From: Cladorrhinum sp. PSN259
Taxonomy: Eukaryota; Ascomycota; Sordariomycetes; Sordariales; Podosporaceae
Reading direction: 5' to 3'
Assembly: GCA_033725935.1 (NCBI GenBank)
Contig: MU867062.1
Coordinates: 1,178,001 to 1,242,000 of the forward strand
Length of the DNA: 64,000 nt
In this document: in pieces, positions 20,137-29,708 of the stretch
Layout: every line of letters begins with the position of its first letter
Numbering within the stretch: position 1 is the stretch's first letter
Made by a program: the position numbers and the translations under genes
Notes under the pieces: generated by a model
What the model was told of the DNA's origin: nothing
Databases searched by the model: none
Seen by the model: only the letters and a program-made list of their open reading frames with translations

Positions 20137-21345
20137 TCATCTGCGCAGCGGAAGCTCTCTTCCAAACCTCGAATAGTCTGCGTACCTCGCGTTCAATACC
20201 AGGGAATGGTGCTCATCCTCCAAAACCAATACGTCCCAGAACGGCGCGCTGTCCGAGACCTGAGTCGGGACAAGATACCACTCGCGGCAGCGGACCCTTC
20301 GATACGCCTTGCGCTCTGCCCCGTTCACATAGAATGCGGCGCCAGCGACTGGTTCGAGGTATATGGCTAGCCCTTGCCACTGAAGAGTAGATGGGTTGTG
20401 GGCATCGCACTGGATCATGGCCATCAGGGGAGCCTCGAGAGGTGCGGCCCCGTCTTGGTTTCTTATCGTGGCGTCGAACACAAGCACCGACAGACCGACA
20501 TTCGTCATGCTGTATGGCGATAGGTAACGTGGCCCCCAGATGGACAGCTCGGGCGTATCGCGAAAGTCGGACGGTTTCCGCGCTAGGAGGCCACTGCTGT
20601 CGTAGGGCGCTCTCCAAGCGAAGAGCGTCTGGTCGAAGGATGTCTGCATGATTTCCACTTGGAGCCGTCTAAATGCTTTCTGTCCGCCCTCTCCATAGAT
20701 GGTCGGCATGTGGATGTCGAACAGGCCCATGAGACAGTAGGCAATGTCCTCCTCCCGCGTTGTCTGCCGCTTGGAAGCCCAGTGCATTCGCTCGGCCACG
20801 CAAAAAGAGCCGACGAGACTATTGTCTCGTAGAACTTTGGTGGGAACTTTGGCCGCGGCTGCGAGCTCCTCCTCCATGTTGGTAAACGTGATGGGCGTCC
20901 AGGCGGCATCAAAAACACATCGCAAGGAAGGGGCGATGAGTTCCTGAAGCGTCCATCCACGTGTGAACCACCGGCTGTTTAGTACCATGTCGGGGACGTG
21001 CTGATCACCACCGAGCTCGACATCGGCAAGGTGAATGAAACAGATGGCAGACTCGGCGTAGTACCGGTACATGGAGTTGATAGCCTCTGAAAGCTCTGCG
21101 CTGCTTCGCTTATCGATGCAGCACGTGTCGATCCAGCCATGATCGAAACCAGACTCTTGGGCCTTTTGGCAGAAGCTGGCGATCTTCTGAAAGCCTTTTC
21201 GGTGCTCAATTGCTCCACGATCGCCGCACATGTCATCAAACGTGATCTCATCGTCGCCCCAGGTGGGTGAGAGGATCGCAAAGCGTGGGGCGACAGAAAT
21301 ATCAAACTCGCAGAGTTCAAGGGTTGAAGTATTCAAGAGACGCAT
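20137..21345 (-). CDS. HET-domain (heterokaryon incompatibility) protein
   Basis: An intronless 402-residue frame. The HET core is clear: FAILSPTWGDDEITFDD (residues ~22-38), then WIDTCCIDKRSSAELSEAIN with MYRYYAES, then RWFTRGWTLQELIAP. The order and spacing match the three conserved HET blocks in the HET-E/TOL/HET-6 class. HET domains act as effectors of vegetative incompatibility and cell death in filamentous ascomycetes. The usual SHTWG or SHRWG tryptophan block reads SPTWG here. After the HET block come MGLFDIHMPTIYGEGGQKAFRRLQ and a ~150-residue C-terminal domain that often follows HET. There is no NACHT or repeat domain, so it lacks its own sensor. It lies alone between AT-rich spacers. 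Confidence 0.93.
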   Translation of the reverse strand: MRLLNTSTLELCEFDISVAPRFAILSPTWGDDEITFDDMCGDRGAIEHRKGFQKIASFCQKAQESGFDHGWIDTCCIDKRSSAELSEAINSMYRYYAESAICFIHLADVELGGDQHVPDMVLNSRWFTRGWTLQELIAPSLRCVFDAAWTPITFTNMEEELAAAAKVPTKVLRDNSLVGSFCVAERMHWASKRQTTREEDIAYCLMGLFDIHMPTIYGEGGQKAFRRLQVEIMQTSFDQTLFAWRAPYDSSGLLARKPSDFRDTPELSIWGPRYLSPYSMTNVGLSVLVFDATIRNQDGAAPLEAPLMAMIQCDAHNPSTLQWQGLAIYLEPVAGAAFYVNGAERKAYRRVRCREWYLVPTQVSDSAPFWDVLVLEDEHHSLVLNARYADYSRFGRELPLRR

Positions 21346-21886
21346 TTTGATTCTCGGCGAGCACGACGACGCGATATTAGCAAGAGTGAATAATCGACCA
21401 TTTCTAACCCCGCTTTTCGATTTACATAGGTCAGGCCAAACTCCGTCCGGGCGGTGGCCTAACTAATGTCCGAAAATACGTCTTATAGCAATATGGTCAA
21501 AAAGTAGGCTGCATTGTTCAAAAAATAGGATTTCTGTGCTAAAGCCCCTTTAATAGGCATTATTACCAACATGAAAGCTCAGTCACGTGCAAGTATGGCT
21601 ATCCACCCTAACCTTTGCCTAGGCCCTTATAAAGGATTCGGAAATAAGCCTTTTCCTTTTTAACAGTATTTTATCACAATATAATTAGTCGGAGATAACG
21701 TCCTCTCGAAGGATCAGAAGTTGTGTGACACAAATCCCCAGGTAGCCAAGTTTTGGAAGTGACGACAGCTTACGCAATGCACGCATAACACAAAGCAGCG
21801 AACCTAAGAGACTCCATCTCAAAACTTTTCAACTCCGAGTCGTACCTTCAGCGTTTCATCACAATCCAACACCTAGGGCAACAACC
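21346..21886. other. Divergent intergenic region
   Basis: A 541-bp AT-rich stretch between the HET gene (minus) and the orphan gene (plus); it presumably contains both promoters. No motif is assigned. Confidence 0.45.
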
Positions 21887-22585
21887 ATGAATGAAAAACT
21901 GAACGAGATCATGACCGAAAAGGTAGCCGTCAGCGCTACCACCATCTCCCAATTCAGAGCAGTCGCGAGCTCCTGCTTGACATTAATCAAAGATTTGAGA
22001 CAAAACATTCGATGCGCACATCTATCCTGGCTGCTAGACACGGAGCGCTGCAGACTTGCAGAAATTGACCGCATCATCTGCGACCCGACCGTCTCTCCCA
22101 TTACCGAAATGGGGGATCTTGATGTTGAGCCTCCGCAACAGCCGCCCAAAATCGACCGCGACCGTATCGCAGAAGCCAATCTCAAGTATCTAAACACGCT
22201 ACAGCAAGTTCTCGTCGTCGCAAGAGATGATCTGCCTTGTCCCCCTGTTGGATCTCCTGGGCTTGAACCAGAGATCATCACGGTCGGGGGCGAAGCCTGG
22301 TGCACGGTTGACGCGGAGTACTTTTTTGCTATACTCTACGTCCTCACCAGGACGAATAACTTTTTGGTTTCCAGGCTTCCGCTCGAGTATATACTCTCAC
22401 TCCCCCCTCCGCGTACAGATGGGCGCCGGTACCAAGATAAAGACGTGTGGAGTCGCTACGCCGCGATAGTTATTTATGATCGACAATTCAAAGATGGAGA
22501 GTCCGGTGAGGGATGGATTGGTTTCATAAAAGGCTGGGCAGCGAAAGCTTGGTCTTATTTGGGGCATAGAGCGGAAAATAAATAA
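21887..22585 (+). CDS. Orphan hypothetical protein
   Basis: A single-exon 232-residue frame starting in good context (acaaccATGA). I do not recognise the family. The first ~80 residues are helical (ISQFRAVASSCLTLIKDLRQ). The middle is proline-rich (VEPPQQPPKIDRDR), followed by a mixed region with AEYFFAILYVLTRTNNFLVSRL and a tryptophan-rich end (GWIGFIKGWAAKAWSYLG). There is no signal peptide and no convincing membrane helix. Its position between the HET gene and a repeat-bearing region is typical of lineage-specific genes. A 15-nt G run sits 36 bp after the stop. Confidence 0.5.
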   Translation: MNEKLNEIMTEKVAVSATTISQFRAVASSCLTLIKDLRQNIRCAHLSWLLDTERCRLAEIDRIICDPTVSPITEMGDLDVEPPQQPPKIDRDRIAEANLKYLNTLQQVLVVARDDLPCPPVGSPGLEPEIITVGGEAWCTVDAEYFFAILYVLTRTNNFLVSRLPLEYILSLPPPRTDGRRYQDKDVWSRYAAIVIYDRQFKDGESGEGWIGFIKGWAAKAWSYLGHRAENK

Positions 22586-23904
22586 AGAGTTTATGTCGTG
22601 TTTTTCTTCTTTTTTATTCCTGGGGGGGGGGGGGGGTGTTTAAAAAAATTAAAAAATTAAATCGTACCCTGTTCCGACAATTCAAGTTATATATCTCTTT
22701 CGATTTATGTTTGTCGGATTTGCAATAGTGGTGTTTGAGAACAATTTGAGGTTTCCATTGGCTTGGGATATCTCATCAACTCGTGGTTGGTTTAAGTCCG
22801 AGGCCGAGGTTGATGAGGAGTAAAGAGCGGAGGGGGTTAATGACGCCATCACAGATGGTGTTCTCACCGGATTGGGGAGCTGTAAGATTCATGAATGCGT
22901 AGCGTGGCACGAAATTGAGCATTTTTTTTGGGAGCCAAATGGAGCCTGATTCCATGCTCAGCTGTGAGCGGGCGATGGTTGTCATCTATGCTTTCATGCA
23001 TGAGATGAGCAACTTTGGGAGATTGATGCAGTTTCCATTCTAGCCCGAGTACATTTTAATCTTGGCTGCCATAACTGTACCTGAATACCGCAGGAATTAC
23101 TTATCTGACTCGCATTTACTCTTCCTTGTCAGGAGTCCAAGGAGGAAGCGGTGGTATTTCTTCCTCCATATACACCTCCTGCAGGGGCCTCTACTCGGGG
23201 GGCTACCCCTTCATCATTCTCTCCCCTTCCCTGACAATTTGCCCTCTCAACCACCCATCCCCTCGGTTCCTTGAAGAGTCTAGCATCGCCTGCTCTGCAA
23301 GACTTTAAAACATAAGCCAGCCTTGACAAATCTCGCAGGCGGCTGTTGGCTCCGCCTCCTCTTTCGTGCTCCCCCGTGTCGGCGCTGGGATGCATTCGAT
23401 CGCGGGCTGTGCCAGCAGCAGCCTCGCCACCCAAGCCCGCTCACTGAGCGCGGCCAGATGCAAGGGTGCGAACCTAATTCACTACTATCTAACTTTCACT
23501 TAACTGGTACTCTCCACCATGAGAATCTAACCCTACTCCTAACGCCAACCCTAACCTAATGCACCAAGAGGCTCGCGAGGCTTGTTGGTCCAAAGTTTGT
23601 GGATCCCACAGCACGCTCCGGTTGGCTGCAGCTGCTGCAACCTGATGGGTTCCATTGGACCCACTTGCAGCACCGCTTCGGCTGCAACCACACCTTTCCA
23701 GAATCATCACTCTTCTACTTACACTACTTTGCAACCACCCAACTTGCCAAGTGGATTGGCTACCGCGTCAAAACAATTCCATCCCTACCTTTCTCTTCCA
23801 TTGCATGCCCGGGTCAAATTATTCTTCCCATTCGTCAACTTTCCTGCAAACCTACTACTTACCCCGCCATCGCTCAGTCGGCGACTGGTCGCATCTGCTG
23901 GACA
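22586..23904. other. Intergenic region with G tract and telomere-like motif, no supported gene
   Basis: A 1.3-kb stretch. It contains a homopolymeric run of about 15 G at 22622-22636 followed by A/T-rich sequence, and a degenerate CCCTAA-type stretch at about 23527-23556. An open frame extends upstream of the 23905 start but is pyrimidine-rich and not protein-like. Confidence 0.5.
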
Positions 23905-24552
23905 ATGGACGATCACGGTTTGGCGGACAAGTTTATTGGGTTACGGCCCGCAAGGGAGTCAATACTCGACGTGATCGAGGGAATTGCCCATTGGGCCGAA
24001 GAGGCCGCTGCTAAACAAGTTCAGTTCCGCCCAGCGCAGCCAAACACAATCACCTTGACAAGCGCGCAGGAATCCGCGGAACAAGGGAGTGAACAAGAAC
24101 ATCCCTCTGCGGAGGGATCGTCAGGTGTGGTGGTCAGATCGACTACGGGACTCCCATCGGCGAACGCTGAGACGTGTCCCATTATTCAACTCCAACTCGA
24201 GGGGTCGACAATTCTCGAAGCTTGGAATGAGAATCCAACAACCAGGGCAATAGAACAGCTTGCCAATAGGCACGAAAGAGATGCCGATCCGACGCACTTT
24301 TCGTTTCGAGCCCTTCCCGTCTACCACGGCACGGATGCAGCTATTGGTCTTAGTTTTCTCAGAATTCACAAGATCAGACGCGGGATGCTGTACGGATCCG
24401 CTGCAGAAAACCAAGTCGCCCCTCGTCATCCATCCCTCCAGATCCTGTGGACAGGGTTCAGCCCTTTACGATGCTTCCTCTGGGCTGCTTTCAAGAGTGA
24501 TGTTTTGCAGCCGGTCCCGAATAGGCGTGAAGAGGAGTTAAGAATGCATTAA
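23905..24552 (+). CDS. Hypothetical protein truncated by the dispersed repeat; possible ART/PARP-like fold
   Basis: A 215-residue frame from the ATG at 23905; upstream in-frame sequence was rejected as leader. The N-terminal half is helical and then acidic/serine-rich. The C-terminal half contains LPVYHGTDAAIGLSFL and, 45 residues later, LQILWTGFSPLRCFLWA. A Y-H-G-T block followed by a W/Y-T-(S) block is reminiscent of the first two motifs of the H-Y-E ADP-ribosyltransferase fold, but this is weak and the catalytic glutamate is not visible. The last ~11 residues (from NRREEELRMH) and the stop codon are encoded by the 42-bp MITE-like repeat, so the original 3' end has been lost or replaced. 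Confidence 0.4.
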   Translation: MDDHGLADKFIGLRPARESILDVIEGIAHWAEEAAAKQVQFRPAQPNTITLTSAQESAEQGSEQEHPSAEGSSGVVVRSTTGLPSANAETCPIIQLQLEGSTILEAWNENPTTRAIEQLANRHERDADPTHFSFRALPVYHGTDAAIGLSFLRIHKIRRGMLYGSAAENQVAPRHPSLQILWTGFSPLRCFLWAAFKSDVLQPVPNRREEELRMH

Positions 24553-24772
24553 GAGAAGCTCAACAGATATTAGAAAGAAGTCAGGAATGCATTAATAGAA
24601 GCCAAATAGGCGTAGAAAGGAGTCAGGAATACATTAACAGAAGCCAAACAGGTGTAGAAATGAATCAGGAATGTATCAATAGCTGCCAAACAGGCGTACA
24701 AACAAGGGAAATAGGCATAGGAAAGTGTGGATGGGACGCGTACCGCGCTAACAAACGTTTAAGCATTAGATT
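24524..24772 (+). mobile_element. MITE-like repeat arm (copy B) with 42-bp tandem units
   Basis: Four to five tandem 42-bp units with cores at about 24524, 24566, 24609, 24651 and 24693 (consensus includes GGCGTAGAAAGGAGTCAGG and CATTAACAGAAGCC). They are followed by GGGACGCGTACCGCGCTAAC and an end GCATTAGATTG. The arrangement and sequence match each arm of the element at 5654-6473. Only one arm is present, and its inner end lies inside the preceding reading frame. Confidence 0.75.
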
Positions 24773-25034
24773 GTGCAGCAGAGCCCCGGCTCCAGGTAGA
24801 CCTCCTACCAAGTCCCGGCCACATAAAAAGACTTTGCTGTCCTCAGTAACCATTCCCACATACAGTCTTTCAGCTTATGGCTACATTCATCCCAGTCATG
24901 ATTCCCAACAGGACCCTCGGGTCCCACAACAACCCGAGTAAACCCTAACTTTTGTTCCGTCTGACCCCGGTAGGAAGGTGTGGTGGAAGATAGTTTTCTC
25001 TCAAAATAATAATTCTCTATTCTTGAGTAATTAC

Positions 25035-27026
25035 TTAATGTAACTCCATTTCTTGCCTCTGCGCTGCACTCTCGTCTTGGGGATTGGGTGCGATTTCTTC
25101 CAACCGCATCGTATTCAGTTCCCCAAAAAGGCGACCACGCACCCCTGCATTTCTGGGTGCCTCGTCGCCGCCGCTCCCACAGCTCCCACTTTCTTCAACG
25201 TCATCCGTCGAAGTACCTTCTTGTGCACATTGGACTTCTGGCAACAGACAAGAGAGTGCAGCGCCCAGAATCATCAAGACCACCGCAACAAGGAATCGAA
25301 TACCCAGCGCCTTGTCCGTTTTTCCTGTGCTCCCAATGATGGGCCGGATAATAATGCCACCAAGCTTTCCCGACGCCGCTGCAATGCCGTAAAAGGTGCC
25401 TCGATACACGGTTGGAAAGATCTCGACCACAATCATCATAATTATCGTCTTTGGTCCAAGGTTGAAGAAGAAATGCATGATGCCCGAGACAACGTCGATG
25501 GCGAGCTTGGCCGATCGCGACTCAGGCGTTGTGAGGAGAATGGCGCCGAGGATGGCAAAGAACACGGCAAGAATGCTGAACGTCACGGTAAGAATCTTCT
25601 TCCTGTGAAGCCGGTTGACAATGAATATGAGGGCGATACTTCCAAGTATCTGGCCGATGGCCGTCACCAGCATGTACCGGATTGAGTTGCGTTCGAGTTC
25701 GTGGTAGAAGGACGTTTCTGGGTTTCGCGAATCGGTACGCCAGCTCCTTCGTTCGGGGCAGGCATCATCTGTCGTCCCCGAGGCCTTGGAATTGTTCCAG
25801 TATGTGGCCATTGCGCTTGGGCTATCCATTGAGTGGATGTACCAACTCATGTCGATCGTCATCCACAAGGTGGAAACAACGAGCAGGTTCCTTCCAGCTC
25901 TGGTGTTCCAGATGTGCCGGATCGCGCCACCAAACCACGTCTTTTCCTTCATGCTCGCGTCTTTACCACCGCCTCCGTTGGGGTCAGCAGTACTACGAAC
26001 CACCCGCGCATTTGGATCCGTATTATCCGGATACACTTTCGTGACGTTGCCGAGCGCCTTGGCCAAATCTCTTCGGATGAGGGAGTAATATCTGGGTGTC
26101 TCTGGGATTGTCAAGCGAAGCCCAACAGCGATTAAGGCGGGGATAATATCAATTCCCGTTACCAACCTCCAAACCTGGTCTGCAACGCGCTTCATCAGAT
26201 CCTCGTCGTCCGTGCCGTTGGGCGACAATCCGCTTCGACTCCCGAGGCTCCTCAACGCCCCTAGGTTCACAGCGAAGGCCAGTAATCTTGCAACCGGTTG
26301 CCAGGCGAACACGCTCGCAAGCATTGTCCCTCTCCACCTTGTGGGGACCCATTCGGCTGTGATGACTGCTACCAAGGGTTGCTATTGGCCAGACAGAAAT
26401 CGTCGTCAGCGACAAGTCCAAGTGTCCAAAGAAAAACAACATACCTCGGCTCCAATGGCAATTCCAAGGGCAAAGCGCCACCAAGTAAGCCACGAGTAAA
26501 TGTCCATGGTGTACTCAACAGTGCCATCCGCCCTATCCAGATGGAATCCTTCTGATGCTTGGACAACCCCGAGTGTGGCGATGATGAGGATTACAAGCTC
26601 AACGCCGTACAATCTTTTGCGCCCCCAAAGGTCTGCAAGGCTCCCAGCAGCTATCATGCCAATTGCTGCTCCAAGTAGTGTCAATTGGTCCATGACTATG
26701 CCGACATTGGAGGTAAATCTCCCGCATGGGGGGTACACGTAGTGGAGAGATGGCTTGATGACCTGAGTTGCGAACAAACTGTATGAGGTTGCTAGGAAGC
26801 CCGAGGACCCAACCAGCCACAGCGTCCATTTGAATCGACCGGTGTCAATTATCTCGAGTATTCTGGCTCTCTTCTGGAATTTTGTTACACCCTGGTCAGC
26901 ATTCTGGTATGCGTATCACATCAAAAGTAAACTTGCCTCATCTTCTGACGTTTCATAAACCGTGGCATGAGGGGGCGGTGCATAATTCCTCCAAAAAGGC
27001 AATCCGGTGGTTCTTTTGGACGCCAT
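25035..27026 (-). CDS. MFS transporter of the PHO84 phosphate:H+ symporter type
   Basis: Three exons, 26937-27026, 26445-26891 and 25035-26381, give 627 residues, all junctions in phase. The first intron (45 bp) is a GC-AG intron with donor GCAAGT; the second is GTATGT/TAG. Family signs: the block FKWTLWLVGSSGFLATSYSL before TM1, GSLADLWGRKRLYGVELV (MFS loop 2-3 motif), RFALGIAIGAEQPLVAVITAEW where PHO84 homologues have G-I-G-G-D-Y-P-L..I-T-S-E, and the late block VYRGTFYGIAAASGKLGGII. About 12 membrane segments are expected at the plasma membrane. Substrate is probably inorganic phosphate. The GAEQPL replacement of the usual GGDYPL removes an aspartate often linked to phosphate/proton coupling, so a changed substrate is possible. 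Confidence 0.85.
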
Positions 27027-27749
27027 CGGGGAGAGCTTGTGTGCAACAACTTCTCGCAGGTCACACTGATTGGGGGTATGTATGTACCAATCTCGAGGCT
27101 TGTTGCTGGGGCTGGGGCACTTGGATGCCTTTAAGGACTTCCACTTGCCTGACGAAAATATCAACCTCCATTCCCCTCAATTCACCAGTTCAGTCTGACT
27201 AACCACTTTACTAATCTCATTAAGTCTTTCACGAAAATGATTGGAGGCCCCGGGCCGGGCATTTTCGTGTCCTCGTGAGTTTTTTACCTTGACATCATAT
27301 TTTTCAGCCACATCAAGTTCCGAAATTCCATTTTCCAATATGGGATACTTGCATTGTCTCTGCGCCCTTGGAGAAGTTTGGTTGATGTGGGGGTTTGTCT
27401 TGTTATTGGCTGCCAAGTGACAGTCTGCCTGGGTGGCTGCAGCTGAACCGACAGTCTGCCCTGATTCATGCAAAGCAGCGGCATTTTCGTGGCCAAAAAA
27501 CAAGCACCATGCAGAGAACAATCGGCCGTGCGTGGTTCAAACAAAAAGAGGGCTAGTCGACTTCTGGGCACTGGTATCCAACGGATGGGTCGGGACCGGA
27601 CTTGGGGGGTTTGTGCCTGTCAAATGAAGACTGCCGAATTCTCATCGCCAAGCTCTTTCTACGACGTTGACATTGTTTGCATTCGGTATTGCGATATTGC
27701 GAGTAGACGTATTACATGACCACCCATATGGGTAGACGCCCTCAGCAAC
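27027..27749. promoter_or_regulatory. Divergent promoter region between MFS transporter and STAND-N-terminal gene
   Basis: A 723-bp stretch between start codons on opposite strands. No open frame looks coding. No PHO4-type CACGTG was noticed on reading. Confidence 0.45.
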
Positions 27750-29293
27750 ATGGCCGAACCTTTTGGGATTCTTGGATTAGTTATCCCGCTTCTTTCGGCC
27801 ACGGTCACCATCACGAATCTCGTTATCGGTCGTTCACAGCAAGTCCCAGGTCAAATACAGAACTTGGAGATTCTCCTACGGCAGATGGAAAGTTCTTTCA
27901 GGAAACTTGAGACCGCGACCGCGTCTCACGGTTCGTTCACGGTGCTGAAAGATCTGGAAGATGGAATCGCACGGGCTCTGAAGAGCTGCGGTGTTCTTCT
28001 GGATGACTATCGCAAAACGATGAATAAAAGGGGGCCTTCCGCAAGAGTCGAGCAATTCTGGTGGCCGATATTGAACGGGGGGAAGCTGGATGGGCATCGA
28101 GCAGAGATCAAGGAGCTTTACAATGGTTTGCACACCATATGGTTGGAATTGATTCAGGCTGGACAGAACAACACTCCTCCAGCAAGTCCACCTTTGCCTC
28201 CACCATCGCCTCCTCTCACACCAGCCAGTGTCCCTGCGCTTCAGACGGGCATTACTCCTGATATACTCCCGCCATCACCGTTGGCAGACTTGGCAGGGGA
28301 ATACGTGGGTTTTGAACGGATCACATTGTAAGAACGAACACGCATTCGACCGTTTATTCCCCCTTTACATAATCTGACATGTTCAAATTAGATGCCTAGG
28401 GAACCAGGTAGCAGCACACCACCAGTCCCTCGACTTTAATGAGCTGCAAGTCGTTTCTCGTGGACGCAATGTAGTCGGCTTGCAATTCATGTGCATAGGG
28501 GCTTCGAGACTCGTGGACCACACATGTGAGTTCCCACCGGAGCTCTGTTCAACATTCACAGCGCTGACTTGATGCAGTACCAGAGGGAGCATTTCCGTTC
28601 ATCAACAATCGAAGTCACCTGGAGGTGAGGTTTCTTGCACAGCACACCATAAGCATCACGGATGAGACCGGCCACCAAACGTACCAGGTTATGCAACCTC
28701 GGTACAAATTTACCGACCTGAAAAGTCGAAATAGATTTCGGTCCCTCGTCTACGGGCGCGAACTTGTTGGAAAATCATTCCAAGCAAGCGACATAACGTC
28801 GTTTCACGGTAACCAGAGAAAGTGCGTGGCTAAGTGCGAAGCCGTTCAGTTTTGGAGATTCGTCAACTGGAAAGAGTCTGTCATTACAATTACATTTGTT
28901 GCTACGCCAGATCCGGAGCCGGGCCGGGGTCCAGAATTTTACACAGTTGAGTGGCATCTCGACGACTACGAGCGCAAGGCCGCCATTGTGAAAACGCCAG
29001 GCTCAATGAGGCCGAGGACAGTGAGGTTGCAATCACGGAGGCGGGAAGACAAGGGAGAGTTGATAACATTTGAGAGCCAGAGAGGTAAGTTCCAGCCTTC
29101 CGGGCCGTTGTAGCTCCTTTGACATTCCGTCATCCTGTACTAACTGCATCTCTTTCCACACCCAGAGGCTCAAGTATTCAAAAAGATGTTCGACAGGTAC
29201 CGGAACGACAAGCCAGCTCCTCAGCTCGAGCCGCTATCACAGACAACAACTTTAAATGACGAAGGCGACTGGTTTGCAGCCACTGCCAATTAA
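27750..29293 (+). CDS. Protein with fungal STAND/NLR-type N-terminal domain, no NTPase
   Basis: Four exons, 27750-28327, 28392-28525, 28578-29084 and 29166-29293, give 448 residues in phase. The N-terminus MAEPFGILGLVIPLLSATVT and the following helical ~110 residues match the pattern of N-terminal domains of fungal NLR/STAND proteins (Fungal_N or Helo-like, also annotated as azaphilone-cluster protein L N-terminal). A proline-rich linker (PPLPPPSPPLTP, residues ~150-175) leads to a ~250-residue C-terminal region with beta-rich character (VRFLAQHTISITDETG, ESVITITFVATPDPEPG) that I do not recognise. No NACHT, NB-ARC or repeat domain follows. Inference: a stand-alone partner of NLRs. Confidence 0.75.
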
Positions 29294-29708
29294 AATACAT
29301 AAATCCCCAGGTCACTAGCAGTTTGTAAGTTGGCGTTCCCCGGAGACATTCATCTGTCCAACAACCCCCATCGTGTCGGCTGTCCACGTCATGCACGGGT
29401 AATACCAATCACGAGACCGAGAAAGGGTAGTGGCTGTGTTAGCGCAGATCCTGCACAATGGAGGCATTGCAACTCTGTCAGCCCTTAAATGGTCGCCCAT
29501 GAATGGTCGCCCAGTTTGTTAGCATTGGATTTTCGACCGGTTACACTACCATAAATGGTCCGCACTGGTTTCAACCTACTTCTCTATTACACAACCCATG
29601 GTTCTCAAGCTTTAAACGCAATTCTAGATTGTGCGAATTGCTTTGTCTGTTGATCTTCAGATCCTTTCGCTTGCTCGATATTCCCGCGCCGAATCTTCAG
29701 GACGCACA

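Noticed and set aside
23527..23556. True telomere
   Set aside because: Only a few degenerate CCCTAA-like units with unique sequence and genes on both sides; kept as a low-interest interstitial signal.
23599..23904. Upstream extension of the truncated ORF
   Set aside because: Composition is leader-like and pyrimidine-rich; the later ATG begins the first convincing protein sequence.
24524..24720. Possible CRISPR-like array
   Set aside because: The 42-bp units are directly abutting tandem repeats without unique spacers, in a eukaryotic genome.
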